From Methanoregulaceae archaeon (GTDB taxonomy: Bacteria; Armatimonadota; Fimbriimonadia; Fimbriimonadales; Fimbriimonadaceae), in NCBI GenBank assembly GCA_020850325.1, contig JADZEW010000031.1, positions 42,470-106,469 on the forward strand: a DNA stretch of 64,000 bases, read 5' to 3'. Under the pieces are notes generated by a model. It did no database searches and was not told the DNA's origin. It saw nothing but the letters and a program-made list of their open reading frames with translations. This document shows, one piece after another, positions 1-8,137 of the stretch. Numbering within the stretch: the stretch's first letter is position 1; every line of letters starts with the position of its first letter. The position numbers were made by a program, and so were the translations under genes.

Positions 1-1
1 C

Positions 2-1048
2 GACGGCATCCGCTTCGAACAGCCGTTGGACCACGTGATTCAGGGTGCCGACGAGCTGTTCAACCAGACCGGCGAGCCGTTCCGCGTGTTCACCCCCTAC
101 AGCAAGGCATGGTTGGCGCGGTATCAGCCGGAGATGGCGGCTGAGCGGGCGGTCGATCTTACCAAGCTGGTTCCAGCCGAACAAATCGAAGGTCTGAGCG
201 AGCCGTGGGATTGGGTCGACATCGGATTCGTCGAGAACGACCTTTGGGTTCAGCCGGGCGAGTCGGGGGCGAAGCGCCAGTTCCGGCATTTCCTGCCCGC
301 GATCGAGTCGTATGCCACCCTGCGCGATTTCCCCGCGCTTGAGGCCACGTCGGGCCTGAGCGTGCATCTCCGATTTGGCACGCTCTCGATCCGCGAGTGC
401 GTGCGCGAAGCGGTGGCGAGGTTGCCGCATTCGCAGAAGTGGCTGAGCGAACTCATCTGGCGCGAGTTCTATTCGATGATCCTTGGGCAGTTCCCGCACG
501 TGGTCGAGTCCACCTTCCAGCCCGCCTATCGCGAGTTGGAGTGGCCGGGCGATCCCGCGCACTTCGACGCTTGGAAGGAGGGCCGCACCGGCTACCCGAT
601 CGTCGATGCCGCCATGCGCTGCCTGAACGCGACGGGGTGGATGCACAATCGCCTCCGCATGGTGGTGGCGTCGTTCCTTACCAAGGACTTGCTCCTCGAC
701 TGGCGGCTCGGCGAGGCGTACTTCGCGCAGAAGCTCCTTGATTTCGAGCTCGCCAGCAACAATGGCGGCTGGCAGTGGGCGGCCTCGACGGGCGTCGACG
801 CGCAGCCGTACTTCCGCATCTTCAACCCGTTGCTGCAATCCAAGAAGTTCGATCCCGACGGCGTGTTCATCCGCCGCTGGTGTCCGGAACTGGCGTCGCT
901 GAAGAACGAGTGGATTCACTGCCCATCCGAAGCGCCGATGTTCAACCAGATGGACGCGGGCTGTGAGATCGGGGTCCACTATCCAGCGCCGATCGTTCGT
1001 CACGCGGAGCAGAAAGAGCGCGCGGTTGCTTTGCTCTCGCGAGGGTAG
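2..1048 (+). CDS. phrB: DNA photolyase, C-terminal part (5' end outside window)
   Basis: Deoxyribodipyrimidine photolyase, a cytosolic flavoenzyme that uses light to split UV-induced pyrimidine dimers. The frame is open to the left edge (DGIRFEQP precedes the first possible start codon), so part of the N-terminal antenna domain is missing. The visible part is the helical FAD-binding domain of the cryptochrome/photolyase family: WREFY, GRTGYPIVDAAMR, WMHNRLRMVVASFL, and NNGGWQWAASTGVDAQPYF with the conserved Asn and Trp around the flavin. C-terminal FNPLLQSKKFDPDG is also typical of the family. It ends cleanly at a TAG. A short inverted repeat (CAGGCG/CGCCTG) follows but has no T-tract. I see no gene in the roughly 200 bases between it and the next CDS. 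A cryptochrome without repair activity cannot be excluded, but the pattern is that of class I CPD photolyases. Confidence 0.95.
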   Translation, partial: DGIRFEQPLDHVIQGADELFNQTGEPFRVFTPYSKAWLARYQPEMAAERAVDLTKLVPAEQIEGLSEPWDWVDIGFVENDLWVQPGESGAKRQFRHFLPAIESYATLRDFPALEATSGLSVHLRFGTLSIRECVREAVARLPHSQKWLSELIWREFYSMILGQFPHVVESTFQPAYRELEWPGDPAHFDAWKEGRTGYPIVDAAMRCLNATGWMHNRLRMVVASFLTKDLLLDWRLGEAYFAQKLLDFELASNNGGWQWAASTGVDAQPYFRIFNPLLQSKKFDPDGVFIRRWCPELASLKNEWIHCPSEAPMFNQMDAGCEIGVHYPAPIVRHAEQKERAVALLSRG

Positions 1049-1254
1049 TTCATCAGCTACCTGGCAGGCGAACGCCTGTGTGCGAAGCGAACAGCGATGG
1101 GGTGGACTCTTACTCTCCACTTGTTAGGTGGGGGATTACTAGTTCTTCCCGATGTCCCAAAAAATGACGACACCGGCCATGGCTAGTATCAAAGGGGGGC
1201 GGGTTACACTCAATTCCTCAGTGATCAGCTGCTTGATCCCGGAGTGCCTGTCCA

Positions 1255-4014
1255 ATGAAAGCTCTTGTTGTGTTCGCTTGTATTGCCAGTCTCGTGGCAT
1301 CCAGTCTCGGCCAAGATACGTTCTCTTGGCGCTACTATCGACCCGGCAACACCGGCATTCAGGGCGACATTTGCGAGACGCTCTGGGTCGCACCCGATGG
1401 AAATCCGTGGATTGGCGGCTACGACGCAGGGTTTGAAGAAGGGGGAATCGCAAAGTTCATCCAATCTGAGAACCGGTGGCAGAACCTCTCGAACGTGGAT
1501 TATCCCGTCATCGGGCACCCCGAGAACACAGGAACCGCCCGGATTTCCGACATCGATATCGATGCCAACGGAAACATGTGGATGGCGACCGGTACGGGCG
1601 GCCTCTTCTACAACCCGTCCGCGGGCCCCAGTTCGCTTCGGCGGTTCGGAGCTGACAACTCGCTGATTCCCGGTGGCTGGAATCGCGGGGTCGAAGTCGC
1701 GCCCGACGGCACGGTGTGGTTCTCGTCGTACAGCACGGTCTGGGGTTCGGGTGGGATCGCGAGATATACGCCGGCCACAAATCAATGGCTGGTGTTCGAG
1801 TCGTACGGCGGGGGGCCGCTGGCCATCCAGCCCAAACCCGGCAGCGGCTACTACGTCTGGACCATGCTCGGTCCCGAAGTTGCCCGCTTCGATAGTTCGA
1901 CTTCGACTTGGACGGTGCTTCCCAAGGTCAACGACAACCCGAGCCATCTCATCGGAAACAACCTGACCGATTCGGCGGGCAATACGTGGATGTACAAGTG
2001 GACCGATGCGACGATGAATGAGATCCGCTTGGACCTTCGTCGGCCCAATGGCACCTGGGCGAACGTGCCCCATGCCCCGTTCGATGTTCCCTTCAACAGT
2101 GCTCAAGGGCTCCGGGCGATTGCTCCGAATCAGGCGCTCGTCGTCGATGGCGGGGGAACGGCGTATCGGTTCGATGGCACCAGCTGGATTTCGCTGGGCT
2201 GGTGGCAGAACACGTCGTGGAACTACGACATCGATCAAGATGCGAGTGGAAACGTGTGGGTGTGCGGCATTGGCGGAGCCGCGAGGCGAGATGCGGGGAG
2301 CGGGGTGTGGCAGCGCTATCGCATTACGAACACGAGTCAGTTCGATTCGTTCAACAACGACCTCACGTTGGGAGCGGACGGCACGATGTACGCGACCGCC
2401 AACGCAGGTCCCGGTTACGGCGGCATGGTGAAGTACGACGGCCAGCGTTGGGTGGGCTTCAACAATCACCACTACGGCCTCGGTATCGACTGGCCGTTCC
2501 CGACCGACAACAGCGAGCGGGTGTACAAGCGTCCTTCCAACGGAGAGTTGGTCGTCAACCCGATGTTCAACGGTCTGCATAGGTTTGACGGCACCAGTTG
2601 GTCCAACCTCAACGTGGGGACCTCCTCGGTCGATGACATGGTGGAGGACTCACTTGGCCGGCTGTGGGTGACCTTCTACGGCAACCTGAAGTTTCTATCT
2701 GGAAATGGCTGGGTACAAGTCGCGAACGACATCCTTGGCGACAAGCTAAGAAGTGATCCTAGCCGACCGGGGACGGTGGTAGCCATGGGCTGGACGAGCA
2801 TTATCCGAACGGACGGCTTGACGACCCGGACATGGACCATTGAAGACTTTCCGATGCTCGACCCCCAGAGCGATCAGTTCAAGGGCATCGCGGTCGCAGA
2901 AAACGGGATTCTGTGGATCGGTGCCTACACCGTCAATCTTCCTGACAACAGCGTGATCATCAAGCTGAACATGAATACTGGCGCGTACACGACTTACCGT
3001 GAGAGCCAAGGGTGGCCCTTCCCCGGCGAGTATGCCATGCCCCTCGCGGCGACGCCCGACGGCAAGGTCTGGATGCAATACGACTCGGACTACCTCGTTG
3101 CCCAGCGCGGCATGTTTTGGTTCGACGGCACGAACATCGGCGTGTTCCCGGCTCCCTCGGGCGGCGAGCCGCAATGGGGCGGCCTCCCGCATGCGGCAAT
3201 CTACGATCTCGAGGTCCGGCCCATCACCTCAGGCTATGAGCTTTGGATGAGCTGTGCCAGCCGAGGCATTGCCGTTTTGAAAGTGATCAACGCCCAGCAG
3301 ACGCCGGCGATCACAACGATCGCCCCTACCAACGTTGTCGCTAATCAAGGCAACTTCACGCTCACGGTGAACGGTTCGAACTTCGTCAGCGGCACTTCCA
3401 CCGTCCGGTGGAACGGCGTTGCCCAACCGACAACCTTTGTCAGCACAACGCAACTCACCGCTACCATCGCGAACTCGACGAACCAGACGATCGCCTTCGT
3501 TCCGATCACCGTGGCCAACGGTACCCTGGTCTCCAACGCGGTTAATCTGCAAGTTCGAGGAACCGTCAGTCCGGCCTCATTTGCCGTGCTGAAGGGTGGG
3601 ATTGTGGCGGGTGGACTCTTCGAACTCCAGGCGAGCGACGATCTTCGGCTCCGTGTTCGACCGGACTTCACAGGCGCGCGCCTCGATCCTAACATCGTGA
3701 TCGAAGGCGCTTTCCCAGCGCCCGTGGCGGCGCCGTCTGAGCTTCACTTTAAGGCAGAGGTGAACGCAACTCAGGGTCCCAATGTGCTGAAGGTGCAAGG
3801 CTTCGATTACGTGAGCAACGTCTGGGTCGACCTCGTGACGACGACGACGAGCATGATCGACACCACGTATGTCCACGCGATCACTTCCAACGCGAGCCGA
3901 TACGCGTCGGGCGGCCAAATGAAGATGCGGGTTTGGGTTCGCGCCTTGGGATCCAATGGCTCGCGCGGTTGGGAGACCCAAGTCGACCGGATGTTCATTG
4001 AAGTTCACCCGTGA
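1255..4014 (+). CDS. secreted propeller-repeat protein with IPT/TIG domain
   Basis: A 919-residue exported protein of unknown role. Residues 1-19 form a signal peptide (MKALVVFACIASLVASSLG). Residues of about 25-670 carry repeated blades of the kind xxDxxGNxWxxxxGG (for example IDIDANGNMWMATGTGG, VAPDGTVWFSS, ASGNVWVCGIGG, ENGILWIGAY, PDGKVWMQYD), as in two-component-regulator-type beta-propellers. About residues 682-767 form one IPT/TIG Ig-like domain (ITTIAPTNVVANQGNFTLTV). The last 150 residues are a beta-rich module (FAVLKGGIVAGGLFELQ to DRMFIEVHP) that resembles the end of the protein at 44415-45779. The start ATG follows a GGAG about 12 bases upstream. It stands alone, and no sorting signal is visible at the C-terminus. 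Function is not inferable beyond an extracellular or periplasmic binding or scaffold role. Confidence 0.85.
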   Translation: MKALVVFACIASLVASSLGQDTFSWRYYRPGNTGIQGDICETLWVAPDGNPWIGGYDAGFEEGGIAKFIQSENRWQNLSNVDYPVIGHPENTGTARISDIDIDANGNMWMATGTGGLFYNPSAGPSSLRRFGADNSLIPGGWNRGVEVAPDGTVWFSSYSTVWGSGGIARYTPATNQWLVFESYGGGPLAIQPKPGSGYYVWTMLGPEVARFDSSTSTWTVLPKVNDNPSHLIGNNLTDSAGNTWMYKWTDATMNEIRLDLRRPNGTWANVPHAPFDVPFNSAQGLRAIAPNQALVVDGGGTAYRFDGTSWISLGWWQNTSWNYDIDQDASGNVWVCGIGGAARRDAGSGVWQRYRITNTSQFDSFNNDLTLGADGTMYATANAGPGYGGMVKYDGQRWVGFNNHHYGLGIDWPFPTDNSERVYKRPSNGELVVNPMFNGLHRFDGTSWSNLNVGTSSVDDMVEDSLGRLWVTFYGNLKFLSGNGWVQVANDILGDKLRSDPSRPGTVVAMGWTSIIRTDGLTTRTWTIEDFPMLDPQSDQFKGIAVAENGILWIGAYTVNLPDNSVIIKLNMNTGAYTTYRESQGWPFPGEYAMPLAATPDGKVWMQYDSDYLVAQRGMFWFDGTNIGVFPAPSGGEPQWGGLPHAAIYDLEVRPITSGYELWMSCASRGIAVLKVINAQQTPAITTIAPTNVVANQGNFTLTVNGSNFVSGTSTVRWNGVAQPTTFVSTTQLTATIANSTNQTIAFVPITVANGTLVSNAVNLQVRGTVSPASFAVLKGGIVAGGLFELQASDDLRLRVRPDFTGARLDPNIVIEGAFPAPVAAPSELHFKAEVNATQGPNVLKVQGFDYVSNVWVDLVTTTTSMIDTTYVHAITSNASRYASGGQMKMRVWVRALGSNGSRGWETQVDRMFIEVHP

Positions 4015-4053
4015 TGCTGCGGGCCTCAGCGAACCGCGTCACAATCTAAGCCA

Positions 4054-5013
4054 GTGCTCGATGCTAGTCGCCCCGCGCTCGTCCTCGCTCCTATGGACGG
4101 CATCACTGACGCCCCGATGCGGGCGCTTCAGGGGCTGGGCGGCGCGTTCACCTACGCGGTGTCCGAGTTCATTCGCGTGAGCGGTGAGCCGCTCCCGAAG
4201 AAGGTTTTTCTGCGCGAGGTTCCCGAACTCGCCCACGGCGGGCTCACCCCGACCGGACTGCTGGTCCAGGTTCAGATCCTCGGCGGCGATCCCGAGCCCA
4301 TGGCCGTGTCGGCGGCGAATGCGGTCCGCGCGGGAGCGACCGCGATCGACATCAACTTCGGCTGCCCTGCGCCGACCGTGAACCGCAACGACGGCGGTGC
4401 CTCACTTCTTCGGTACCCATGTCGGATTCGCGACATCGTAGCCGCGGTGCGGGGGGCGGTTCCTGCCGAGATTCCCGTGTCGGCGAAGCTGCGCCTTGGC
4501 TGGGATACGACCGACGCAATCCACGAAAACGCGGCGATGGCCGCCGAAGGCGGGGCATCGTGGCTCACGATCCACGCCCGGACGCGGGTGCAGAGCTATC
4601 AGCCCCCGGTTTACTGGGAGCCGATCGCCCAGGTTCGAAAAAGTCTAGACATCCCGATCATCGCGAATGGCGACCTGTGGACCCTCGACGACTTCCATCG
4701 CTGCCAGGACGAAACGGGCTGCATCCACTTCATGATCGGTCGCGGGGCGCTGGCGAATCCCGAGCTGCCGCATCAAATCGCGAGCGAACTGGGCATCGCC
4801 TGGGCCGCATCGGCGTTGGACACGGATTGGGAGCGTCTCTTCCGGACCCTCCTCGCGTACACCGAGATGTACGGCGATCGGATCAAGCCGCGAGCCTTGA
4901 TGAGACTCAAGCAGTGGCTGAAGATTGCCCACAACCACGGCGAGTTCGATCGATTTGACGTACTGAAGCACGCTGAGTCGGTGGACGAGTTCTTTGAGCT
5001 GTTGGCCGCCTAG
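4054..5013 (+). CDS. dus: tRNA-dihydrouridine synthase (DusC-like)
   Basis: FMN-dependent enzyme that reduces specific uridines of tRNA to dihydrouridine with NADPH. It is a TIM barrel of 319 residues, normal for the family. Visible signatures: LAPMDGITDAPMR at the N-terminus, SEFIRVSG (a DusC-subgroup feature), INFGCPAPTVNRNDGGASLL with the expected catalytic Cys104, LRLGWDTT, LTIHARTR, IPIIANGDLW and MIGRGALANP near the C-terminus. The start is a GTG just upstream of the conserved LAPMDG strand; no good Shine-Dalgarno precedes it. It lies 39 bases after the secreted protein on the same strand but is functionally unrelated. The DusC assignment rests on these motifs only; the target uridine in this organism is unknown. 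Confidence 0.93.
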   Translation: MLDASRPALVLAPMDGITDAPMRALQGLGGAFTYAVSEFIRVSGEPLPKKVFLREVPELAHGGLTPTGLLVQVQILGGDPEPMAVSAANAVRAGATAIDINFGCPAPTVNRNDGGASLLRYPCRIRDIVAAVRGAVPAEIPVSAKLRLGWDTTDAIHENAAMAAEGGASWLTIHARTRVQSYQPPVYWEPIAQVRKSLDIPIIANGDLWTLDDFHRCQDETGCIHFMIGRGALANPELPHQIASELGIAWAASALDTDWERLFRTLLAYTEMYGDRIKPRALMRLKQWLKIAHNHGEFDRFDVLKHAESVDEFFELLAA

Positions 5014-5038
5014 GGTTCATCGTCACATCTGTTTGTGG

Positions 5039-5062
5039 GCGAGGGATGTGTTGTGCCCTCGC
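5039..5062 (+). repeat. hairpin repeat family B, copy 1
   Basis: Perfect 7-bp stem GCGAGGG/CCCTCGC around the 10-base loop ATGTGTTGTG. It belongs to a dispersed family (seven copies in this window) with a conserved loop and a stem that differs between copies but always pairs. It lies between dus and the convergent HAD phosphatase gene. Confidence 0.75.
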
Positions 5063-5121
5063 GGAACCAATCTAGTGATGATATGGCGCCGGCACTAGCG
5101 ACGTGCGGAAGATCACGTGGG

Positions 5122-5143
5122 GCAGGGATGTCTCGTGCCCTGC
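5122..5143 (+). repeat. hairpin repeat family B, copy 2
   Basis: Stem GCAGGG/CCCTGC, loop ATGTCTCGTG. Same loop pattern as copy 1 with a compensated base change in the stem. The two copies lie 60 bases apart in the same orientation. Confidence 0.75.
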
Positions 5144-5167
5144 AAAACACATCTCCCCACCCCCCGA

Positions 5168-5203
5168 CCCCTCCCCGCGAGACGATCACTCGCGGAGAGG
5201 GGG
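5168..5203 (+). repeat. C/G-tract hairpin family E, copy 1
   Basis: Arms CCCCTCCCCGCGAG and CTCGCGGAGAGGGG pair almost perfectly. Related CCCCTCCC/GGGAGGGG elements occur at about 21.70, 23.30 and 60.22 kb. The element overlaps the end of the HAD phosphatase gene, whose last residues (QTPPLRE) are encoded by it. It could serve as a terminator for convergent dus, but no T-tract follows. Confidence 0.55.
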
Positions 5204-5746
5204 AGTTTGGGAGATCACGTAATCGACGGCTTCCACCAACGTCGGGAAGGCGGCCTCGGGCGCGTAATTCCACCCCGACACGTCGGCGTCCGGTGCCGTC
5301 ACCCCGGTGTGGACCAGCAAGGGTCGGCAGCCCGCCCGCGATCCGGCTTCGATGTCCGTCCACTTGTCGCCGATCATGAACGCCCCGGCCGGGTCGAAGC
5401 CGAACTCCTCACCCGCGGCGAGGATCATGCCCGGCGACGGCTTCCGCCACGGGTGCTTGTCGCGGTCGTGCCAGGTGCAGTAGTAGAACTTGCGAATCTC
5501 GAACCCGCGCTCTCGCAGCGGCGCTTGGATAGCCTCCGTAATCCGATCGAGCTCCTCCTGGGTGGTGATTCCGAGCGCGACCCCTTGTTGGTTCGAGACG
5601 ATGTAGATATCGAACCCCGCGTGGTGCAGCCGCTCCAGGCAGTCGACGGTGTAGGGGAAGATCTCGAGCTGATCGAGGTAGGCGAGATACGGCGTGATGT
5701 CGCGGTTCAGCACGCCATCGCGGTCGATGAAGATCGGCTTTCTCAT
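5186..5746 (-). CDS. HAD-IIIA phosphatase, GmhB-like
   Basis: Histidinol-phosphate / D-glycero-D-manno-heptose-bisphosphate-type phosphatase of the HAD superfamily, 186 residues. Motif I is FIDRDGVLN near residue 6 (nucleophile and acid Asp), motif II is VSNQQGVALG, the Lys is in WRKPSPGM, and motif IV is IGDKWTDIEAG. In true GmhB enzymes a zinc loop of Cys/His residues precedes the RKPxPGM block. Here that stretch reads YYCTWHDRDKHPW, so most zinc-ligand cysteines are missing, and the heptose-phosphatase role (LPS core precursor) is likely but not certain. The start ATG is supported by the family N-terminus. The gene stands alone, divergent from nothing obvious, and its 3' end runs into a C/G-tract repeat. 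Confidence 0.85.
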   Translation of the reverse strand: MRKPIFIDRDGVLNRDITPYLAYLDQLEIFPYTVDCLERLHHAGFDIYIVSNQQGVALGITTQEELDRITEAIQAPLRERGFEIRKFYYCTWHDRDKHPWRKPSPGMILAAGEEFGFDPAGAFMIGDKWTDIEAGSRAGCRPLLVHTGVTAPDADVSGWNYAPEAAFPTLVEAVDYVISQTPPLRE

Positions 5747-5775
5747 ATCTCAGCGTCCTCGGTGCATTTGTAGCC

Positions 5776-5844
5776 GCCGGATGCATTGTGCCGGCGTGAA
5801 GCCACGCGCGAGTTCAGTTCTGCGCGGGCACGAGTACATCCCGC
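5776..5844. repeat. hairpin repeat family B, copies 3 and 4 (inverted pair)
   Basis: Copy 3 (5776-5795): stem GCCGG/CCGGC, loop ATGCATTGTG. Copy 4 (5824-5844) lies on the other strand: stem GCGGG/CCCGC, loop ATGTACTCGTG. Both are preceded in their own orientation by GTAGCCGC, so the repeat unit is longer than the hairpin. The head-to-head arrangement resembles BIME pairs of REP elements. Confidence 0.7.
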
Positions 5845-5869
5845 GGCTACGAACGTGCGACGAACGGCA

Positions 5870-5897
5870 CCGAACCAACCCGAGCCAACCCGAGCCC
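5870..5897 (+). repeat. tandem CCGAGCCAAC-type repeat, family F
   Basis: Three near-identical decamers (CCGAACCAAC, CCGAGCCAAC, CCGAGCC). The same motif is found in intergenic DNA at 21645-21674, 36807-36829, 61451-61510 and 61562-61587, often beside family B hairpins. Function unknown. Confidence 0.55.
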
Positions 5898-5903
5898 TGG
5901 AGA

Positions 5904-7211
5904 TCATGGCACCCCCTCGAGGTGTCGGCGGTTTCGGTAGCTCCACATCAGTCCCACCGCCACGCAGATACCGCCTAGCAGCATGATCAGCGGCACGCCC
6001 TGGAATGACGACCTCGGGTCGCCCTTCGACTCCCGCGCGATCCAACCAAAGAGCAGCATGCCGAAGGGGCCGATGCCCGAAATGGCCCAAACGTGCATCG
6101 AGATGACCCGACCCCGCAGCCGCTCCGGTGAGAGCAGCTGGAAGAGGCTGTTCGTGGTGTTGAACTGGATGATCGAGGAGCCTCCGAGCACCGCAAACAA
6201 GGGGAACGCGACCCACGGCGTGCGGGCAAATGGGATGATCAGCAACCCGACCGCCAATGAACTCATCGCGATCTGAATCAGACGGGCCTTGCCCGGCAAG
6301 TGCGCGACCGCAGTGGTGATCAACAGCCCGAGGATCGCCCCGACACCGACCGACGTCATCGCGCCGCCGACCAGTTTGGAGCTGGCCTCGCGAACCTGCT
6401 CGCTGCTGAGGGTCGCGAAGGCCGCGCCGTATTGAAGCTCGACCAGCTGCCGCGCGAAGGCGGGCATCAGCGCCAAGTACGCGATGCCGAACGCCGAAAC
6501 GATGCCTTCCATCACGAACAGCGTGCGCAGCCGCATGTCTTTGAACGTGTAACGCATGCCCTCGAGCATGAGATCGAGGATAGGCTGTGGCTCGCGGGCG
6601 ATCGGGCGGAGGTCCGCTCGGATCAGCATCGCCGCCGAAATGAGCCCCAAGTAGCTGAAGCCGTTGATGGCGTAACACATCTGCGGGCCCACCTGCGTGT
6701 AGAGAATCGCGCCGATGCCCGGGCCGATGATCCGCGCAACGTTGAACGTAAGCGCATTGAGCGGCACCGCCGCGGAAATCTCCTCGGGGGGCACCACCTT
6801 GCCGAGGATGGACTGCCGGGTCGGCATCTCGAAACAGCCGACCACGCCGAAGGTCAGCGCGACCATCAGGATGTGCCAGTAGGCGATGAATCCGAAGTAG
6901 GCAGCCGCAGCTAGAAAGAGGGCACCAGCGCTCATGCAGGCCTGGGTGGAGACGAGGATATTGCGCTTGTTGAAGGTGTCGGCGAGCGTTCCCGCAAAGG
7001 GGCCAAGCACCGCCGCCGGCGCCATGCCGCAGAAGGTGACGAGGGCCAGCTTGGCCTCGTCGCCCGTGAGTTCGTACACGAGCATGCCCTGCGCGACATT
7101 CTGAATCCAACTTCCCGTGAACGAGAAGAACGCGCCAAACCACAGCAGGCGGAAGTCGCGATAACGGAAAACGCGGGCGATGTTCGATCGGGGGCGCAGA
7201 TCGGCGCTCAA
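5904..7211 (-). CDS. MFS transporter (EntS/MFS_3-like exporter)
   Basis: Integral inner-membrane transporter of the major facilitator superfamily with about 12 hydrophobic segments, 435 residues. N-terminal FRYRDFRLLWFGAFFSFTGSWIQNVAQG and the loop FAGTLADTFNKRNIL (motif A, between helices 2 and 3) place it in the MFS_3/EntS-like group of exporters. The substrate is unknown. I chose a TTG start at 7211 because the frame upstream is only a translation of the repeats at 7.26-7.40 kb. A box TAGACT lies exactly 7 bases before the TTG, which fits the leaderless pattern seen elsewhere in the window. The next upstream start codon would add 59 residues of implausible Pro/Ser-rich sequence. No neighbouring gene hints at a substrate. 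Confidence 0.85.
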   Translation of the reverse strand: MSADLRPRSNIARVFRYRDFRLLWFGAFFSFTGSWIQNVAQGMLVYELTGDEAKLALVTFCGMAPAAVLGPFAGTLADTFNKRNILVSTQACMSAGALFLAAAAYFGFIAYWHILMVALTFGVVGCFEMPTRQSILGKVVPPEEISAAVPLNALTFNVARIIGPGIGAILYTQVGPQMCYAINGFSYLGLISAAMLIRADLRPIAREPQPILDLMLEGMRYTFKDMRLRTLFVMEGIVSAFGIAYLALMPAFARQLVELQYGAAFATLSSEQVREASSKLVGGAMTSVGVGAILGLLITTAVAHLPGKARLIQIAMSSLAVGLLIIPFARTPWVAFPLFAVLGGSSIIQFNTTNSLFQLLSPERLRGRVISMHVWAISGIGPFGMLLFGWIARESKGDPRSSFQGVPLIMLLGGICVAVGLMWSYRNRRHLEGVP

Positions 7212-7218
7212 CGCAGGG

Positions 7219-7224
7219 AGTCTA
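7219..7224 (-). promoter_or_regulatory. -10-like box 7 bases before MFS start
   Basis: TAGACT followed by seven bases and TTG. No Shine-Dalgarno is present. It decides the start of the MFS gene and suggests a leaderless mRNA. Confidence 0.5.
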
Positions 7225-7268
7225 CTCGGGGGGAGGAATGGGGCGTGTGGGATGGGGAGTTTGGAATC

Positions 7269-7296
7269 GGGATGTGGGATGTGGGATGTGGGATGT
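7269..7296 (+). repeat. heptamer tandem repeat (GGGATGT)x4
   Basis: Four perfect tandem GGGATGT units, preceded by similar GTGTGGGATGGGG sequence. It lies upstream of the MFS gene and just before the first palindrome module. Likely prone to slippage; no function is evident. Confidence 0.8.
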
Positions 7297-7301
7297 TGCT
7301 T

Positions 7302-7411
7302 GATCCCGCAAGGGATCGCAGAGCTTAGCCCCGTGGTCGAAGACCCGGGGATTGGACCCGCCCAGATCCGCACCCTGGCAGGGTGCAAGAGTTTGCGACC
7401 CCTATGGGGTT
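7302..7411 (+). repeat. palindrome-rich module, family C, copy 1
   Basis: Three short palindromes in a row: GATCCC/GGGATC (7302-7317), GCACCCT/AGGGTGC (7370-7386) and GACCCC/GGGGTT (7397-7411), joined by CGTGGTCGAAGACCCGGGG and CCCAGATCC. The same order and linkers recur at 7941-8127 and (without the first palindrome) 9501-9657. Each copy ends just before a TACAAT box and a signal-peptide gene. Confidence 0.7.
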
Positions 7412-7415
7412 GCCG

Positions 7416-7421
7416 TACAAT
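7416..7421 (+). promoter_or_regulatory. -10 box TACAAT, leaderless type
   Basis: TACAAT, six bases, ATG. An identical arrangement precedes the genes at 8138 and 9678 and the pseudogene at 8497. Confidence 0.5.
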
Positions 7422-7427
7422 GAAGGC

Positions 7428-7865
7428 ATGAGGAAGCGCAGGTGGTGGATCGCGGGGCTAACCCTAACCCTCCTCGCAGCGTGCATGTTTTGGTGGAAGT
7501 GGAGCGAGAGACCCCCGTATGCGTTCATGGAAGGTGACCAGCTCTACTTCGTCGAGGACTGGGATTACCGGAATCCCCGACCGGTGGTGACGTACACGTC
7601 CAGTCGCTCATTTGCGGAAGTCCGCAAGCGGGCAATCGGCGAGTTGGGGAGGCCGTCCGTCGATAGCAAGGATCGCTTAAAGTTCGGGAACGTGTCGGTT
7701 GTCCCCGCAGACAAGTGGGACGTGAACTCGACTACGGATTCGGCGTACCCGGCCCTTCCGAAGGGAGCCCAGACGGTCATCCGGATATCACGAGAGGCAA
7801 CGAATGCAGACACCGTGCGGGCAAACTCGTTTCGGATGAGCTATGCGGGGGGCACCCCCCTATGA
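7428..7865 (+). CDS. hypothetical exported protein (signal-peptide cassette family)
   Basis: A 145-residue protein not recognised. The N-terminus MRKRRWWIAGLTLTLLAACM is a charged start, a hydrophobic core and a lipobox-like LAAC, so it is probably a lipoprotein or membrane-anchored (Cys19). The rest (WKWSERPPYAFMEGDQLYF and onward) has no recognisable domain. The first ATG after the TACAAT box was chosen; the in-frame extension upstream is only repeat sequence. The N-terminus is closely similar to those of the open frames at 7862-7942, 8497-8662 and 9678-10682, while the bodies differ. This suggests local duplication of a promoter-plus-signal-peptide unit. Its stop lies within six bases of the next ATG. 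Confidence 0.6.
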   Translation: MRKRRWWIAGLTLTLLAACMFWWKWSERPPYAFMEGDQLYFVEDWDYRNPRPVVTYTSSRSFAEVRKRAIGELGRPSVDSKDRLKFGNVSVVPADKWDVNSTTDSAYPALPKGAQTVIRISREATNADTVRANSFRMSYAGGTPL

Positions 7866-7942
7866 ATCGGCGGAAGTGGTGGTTCATCGCCCTCTCCCTC
7901 GCCCTCTCCCTCTCCCTCGCCATCCTCGCCGCGTGCGTTTGA
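7862..7942 (+). pseudogene. orphan lipoprotein signal peptide (26 codons)
   Basis: ATG followed by MNRRKWWFIALSLALSLSLA and ILAACV, then a TGA. It is a complete lipoprotein-type signal sequence with the lipobox LAAC but no mature part. The stop codon is made by the first palindrome (GATCCC/GGGATC) of the following family C module, so the body was probably displaced or deleted when the module arrived. Homologous to the N-terminus of the gene at 7428. It could be translated as a micro-peptide, but a relic is more likely. Confidence 0.55.
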
Positions 7943-8127
7943 TCCCGATGGGATCGCAGAGGTTGGCCGCGTGGTCGAAAACCCGAGGGTGGGTCGCCAC
8001 CCAGATCCGTACCCTGGAGGGTGCAAGAGTCTGCGACCCCGCTGGGGTCGTGGGTTCCGGCGCTGGTCCCGGGGTCTCCCGGAGTTGACCCCGGGCTCAT
8101 CTCTGGGGCCCCTCCAGGGTTGCCGTA
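7941..8127 (+). repeat. palindrome-rich module, family C, copy 2
   Basis: Palindromes GATCCC/GGGATC (7941-7955), GTACCCT/AGGGTGC (8009-8024) and GACCCC/GGGGTC (8035-8049), followed by an extra G/C-rich palindromic stretch (CCGGGGTCTCCCGG, GACCCCGGG). Same linkers as copy 1 (GCAGAG, CGTGGTCGAA, CCCAGATCC). It ends at TTGCCGTACAATGAAG, identical to the end of copy 1. Confidence 0.7.
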
Positions 8128-8131
8128 CAAT
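8126..8131 (+). promoter_or_regulatory. -10 box TACAAT, leaderless type
   Basis: TACAAT, six bases, ATG at 8138; no Shine-Dalgarno. Confidence 0.5.
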
Positions 8132-8137
8132 GAAGTC

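Noticed and set aside
1225..2580. Long open frame (451 codons) on the minus strand
   Set aside because: Antisense to the secreted propeller protein; composition (Val/Arg/His-rich, no domain, no signal) is that of a shadow frame in GC-rich DNA.
5117..5773. 218-codon plus-strand frame
   Set aside because: Antisense to the HAD phosphatase and reading through hairpin repeats.
7212..7388. 59-codon N-terminal extension of the MFS gene
   Set aside because: It translates the palindrome module and the GGGATGT repeat; the same peptide-like reading (RIWxGPxPGSSTT) appears upstream of the minus-strand gene at 8633, proving it is repeat-derived.
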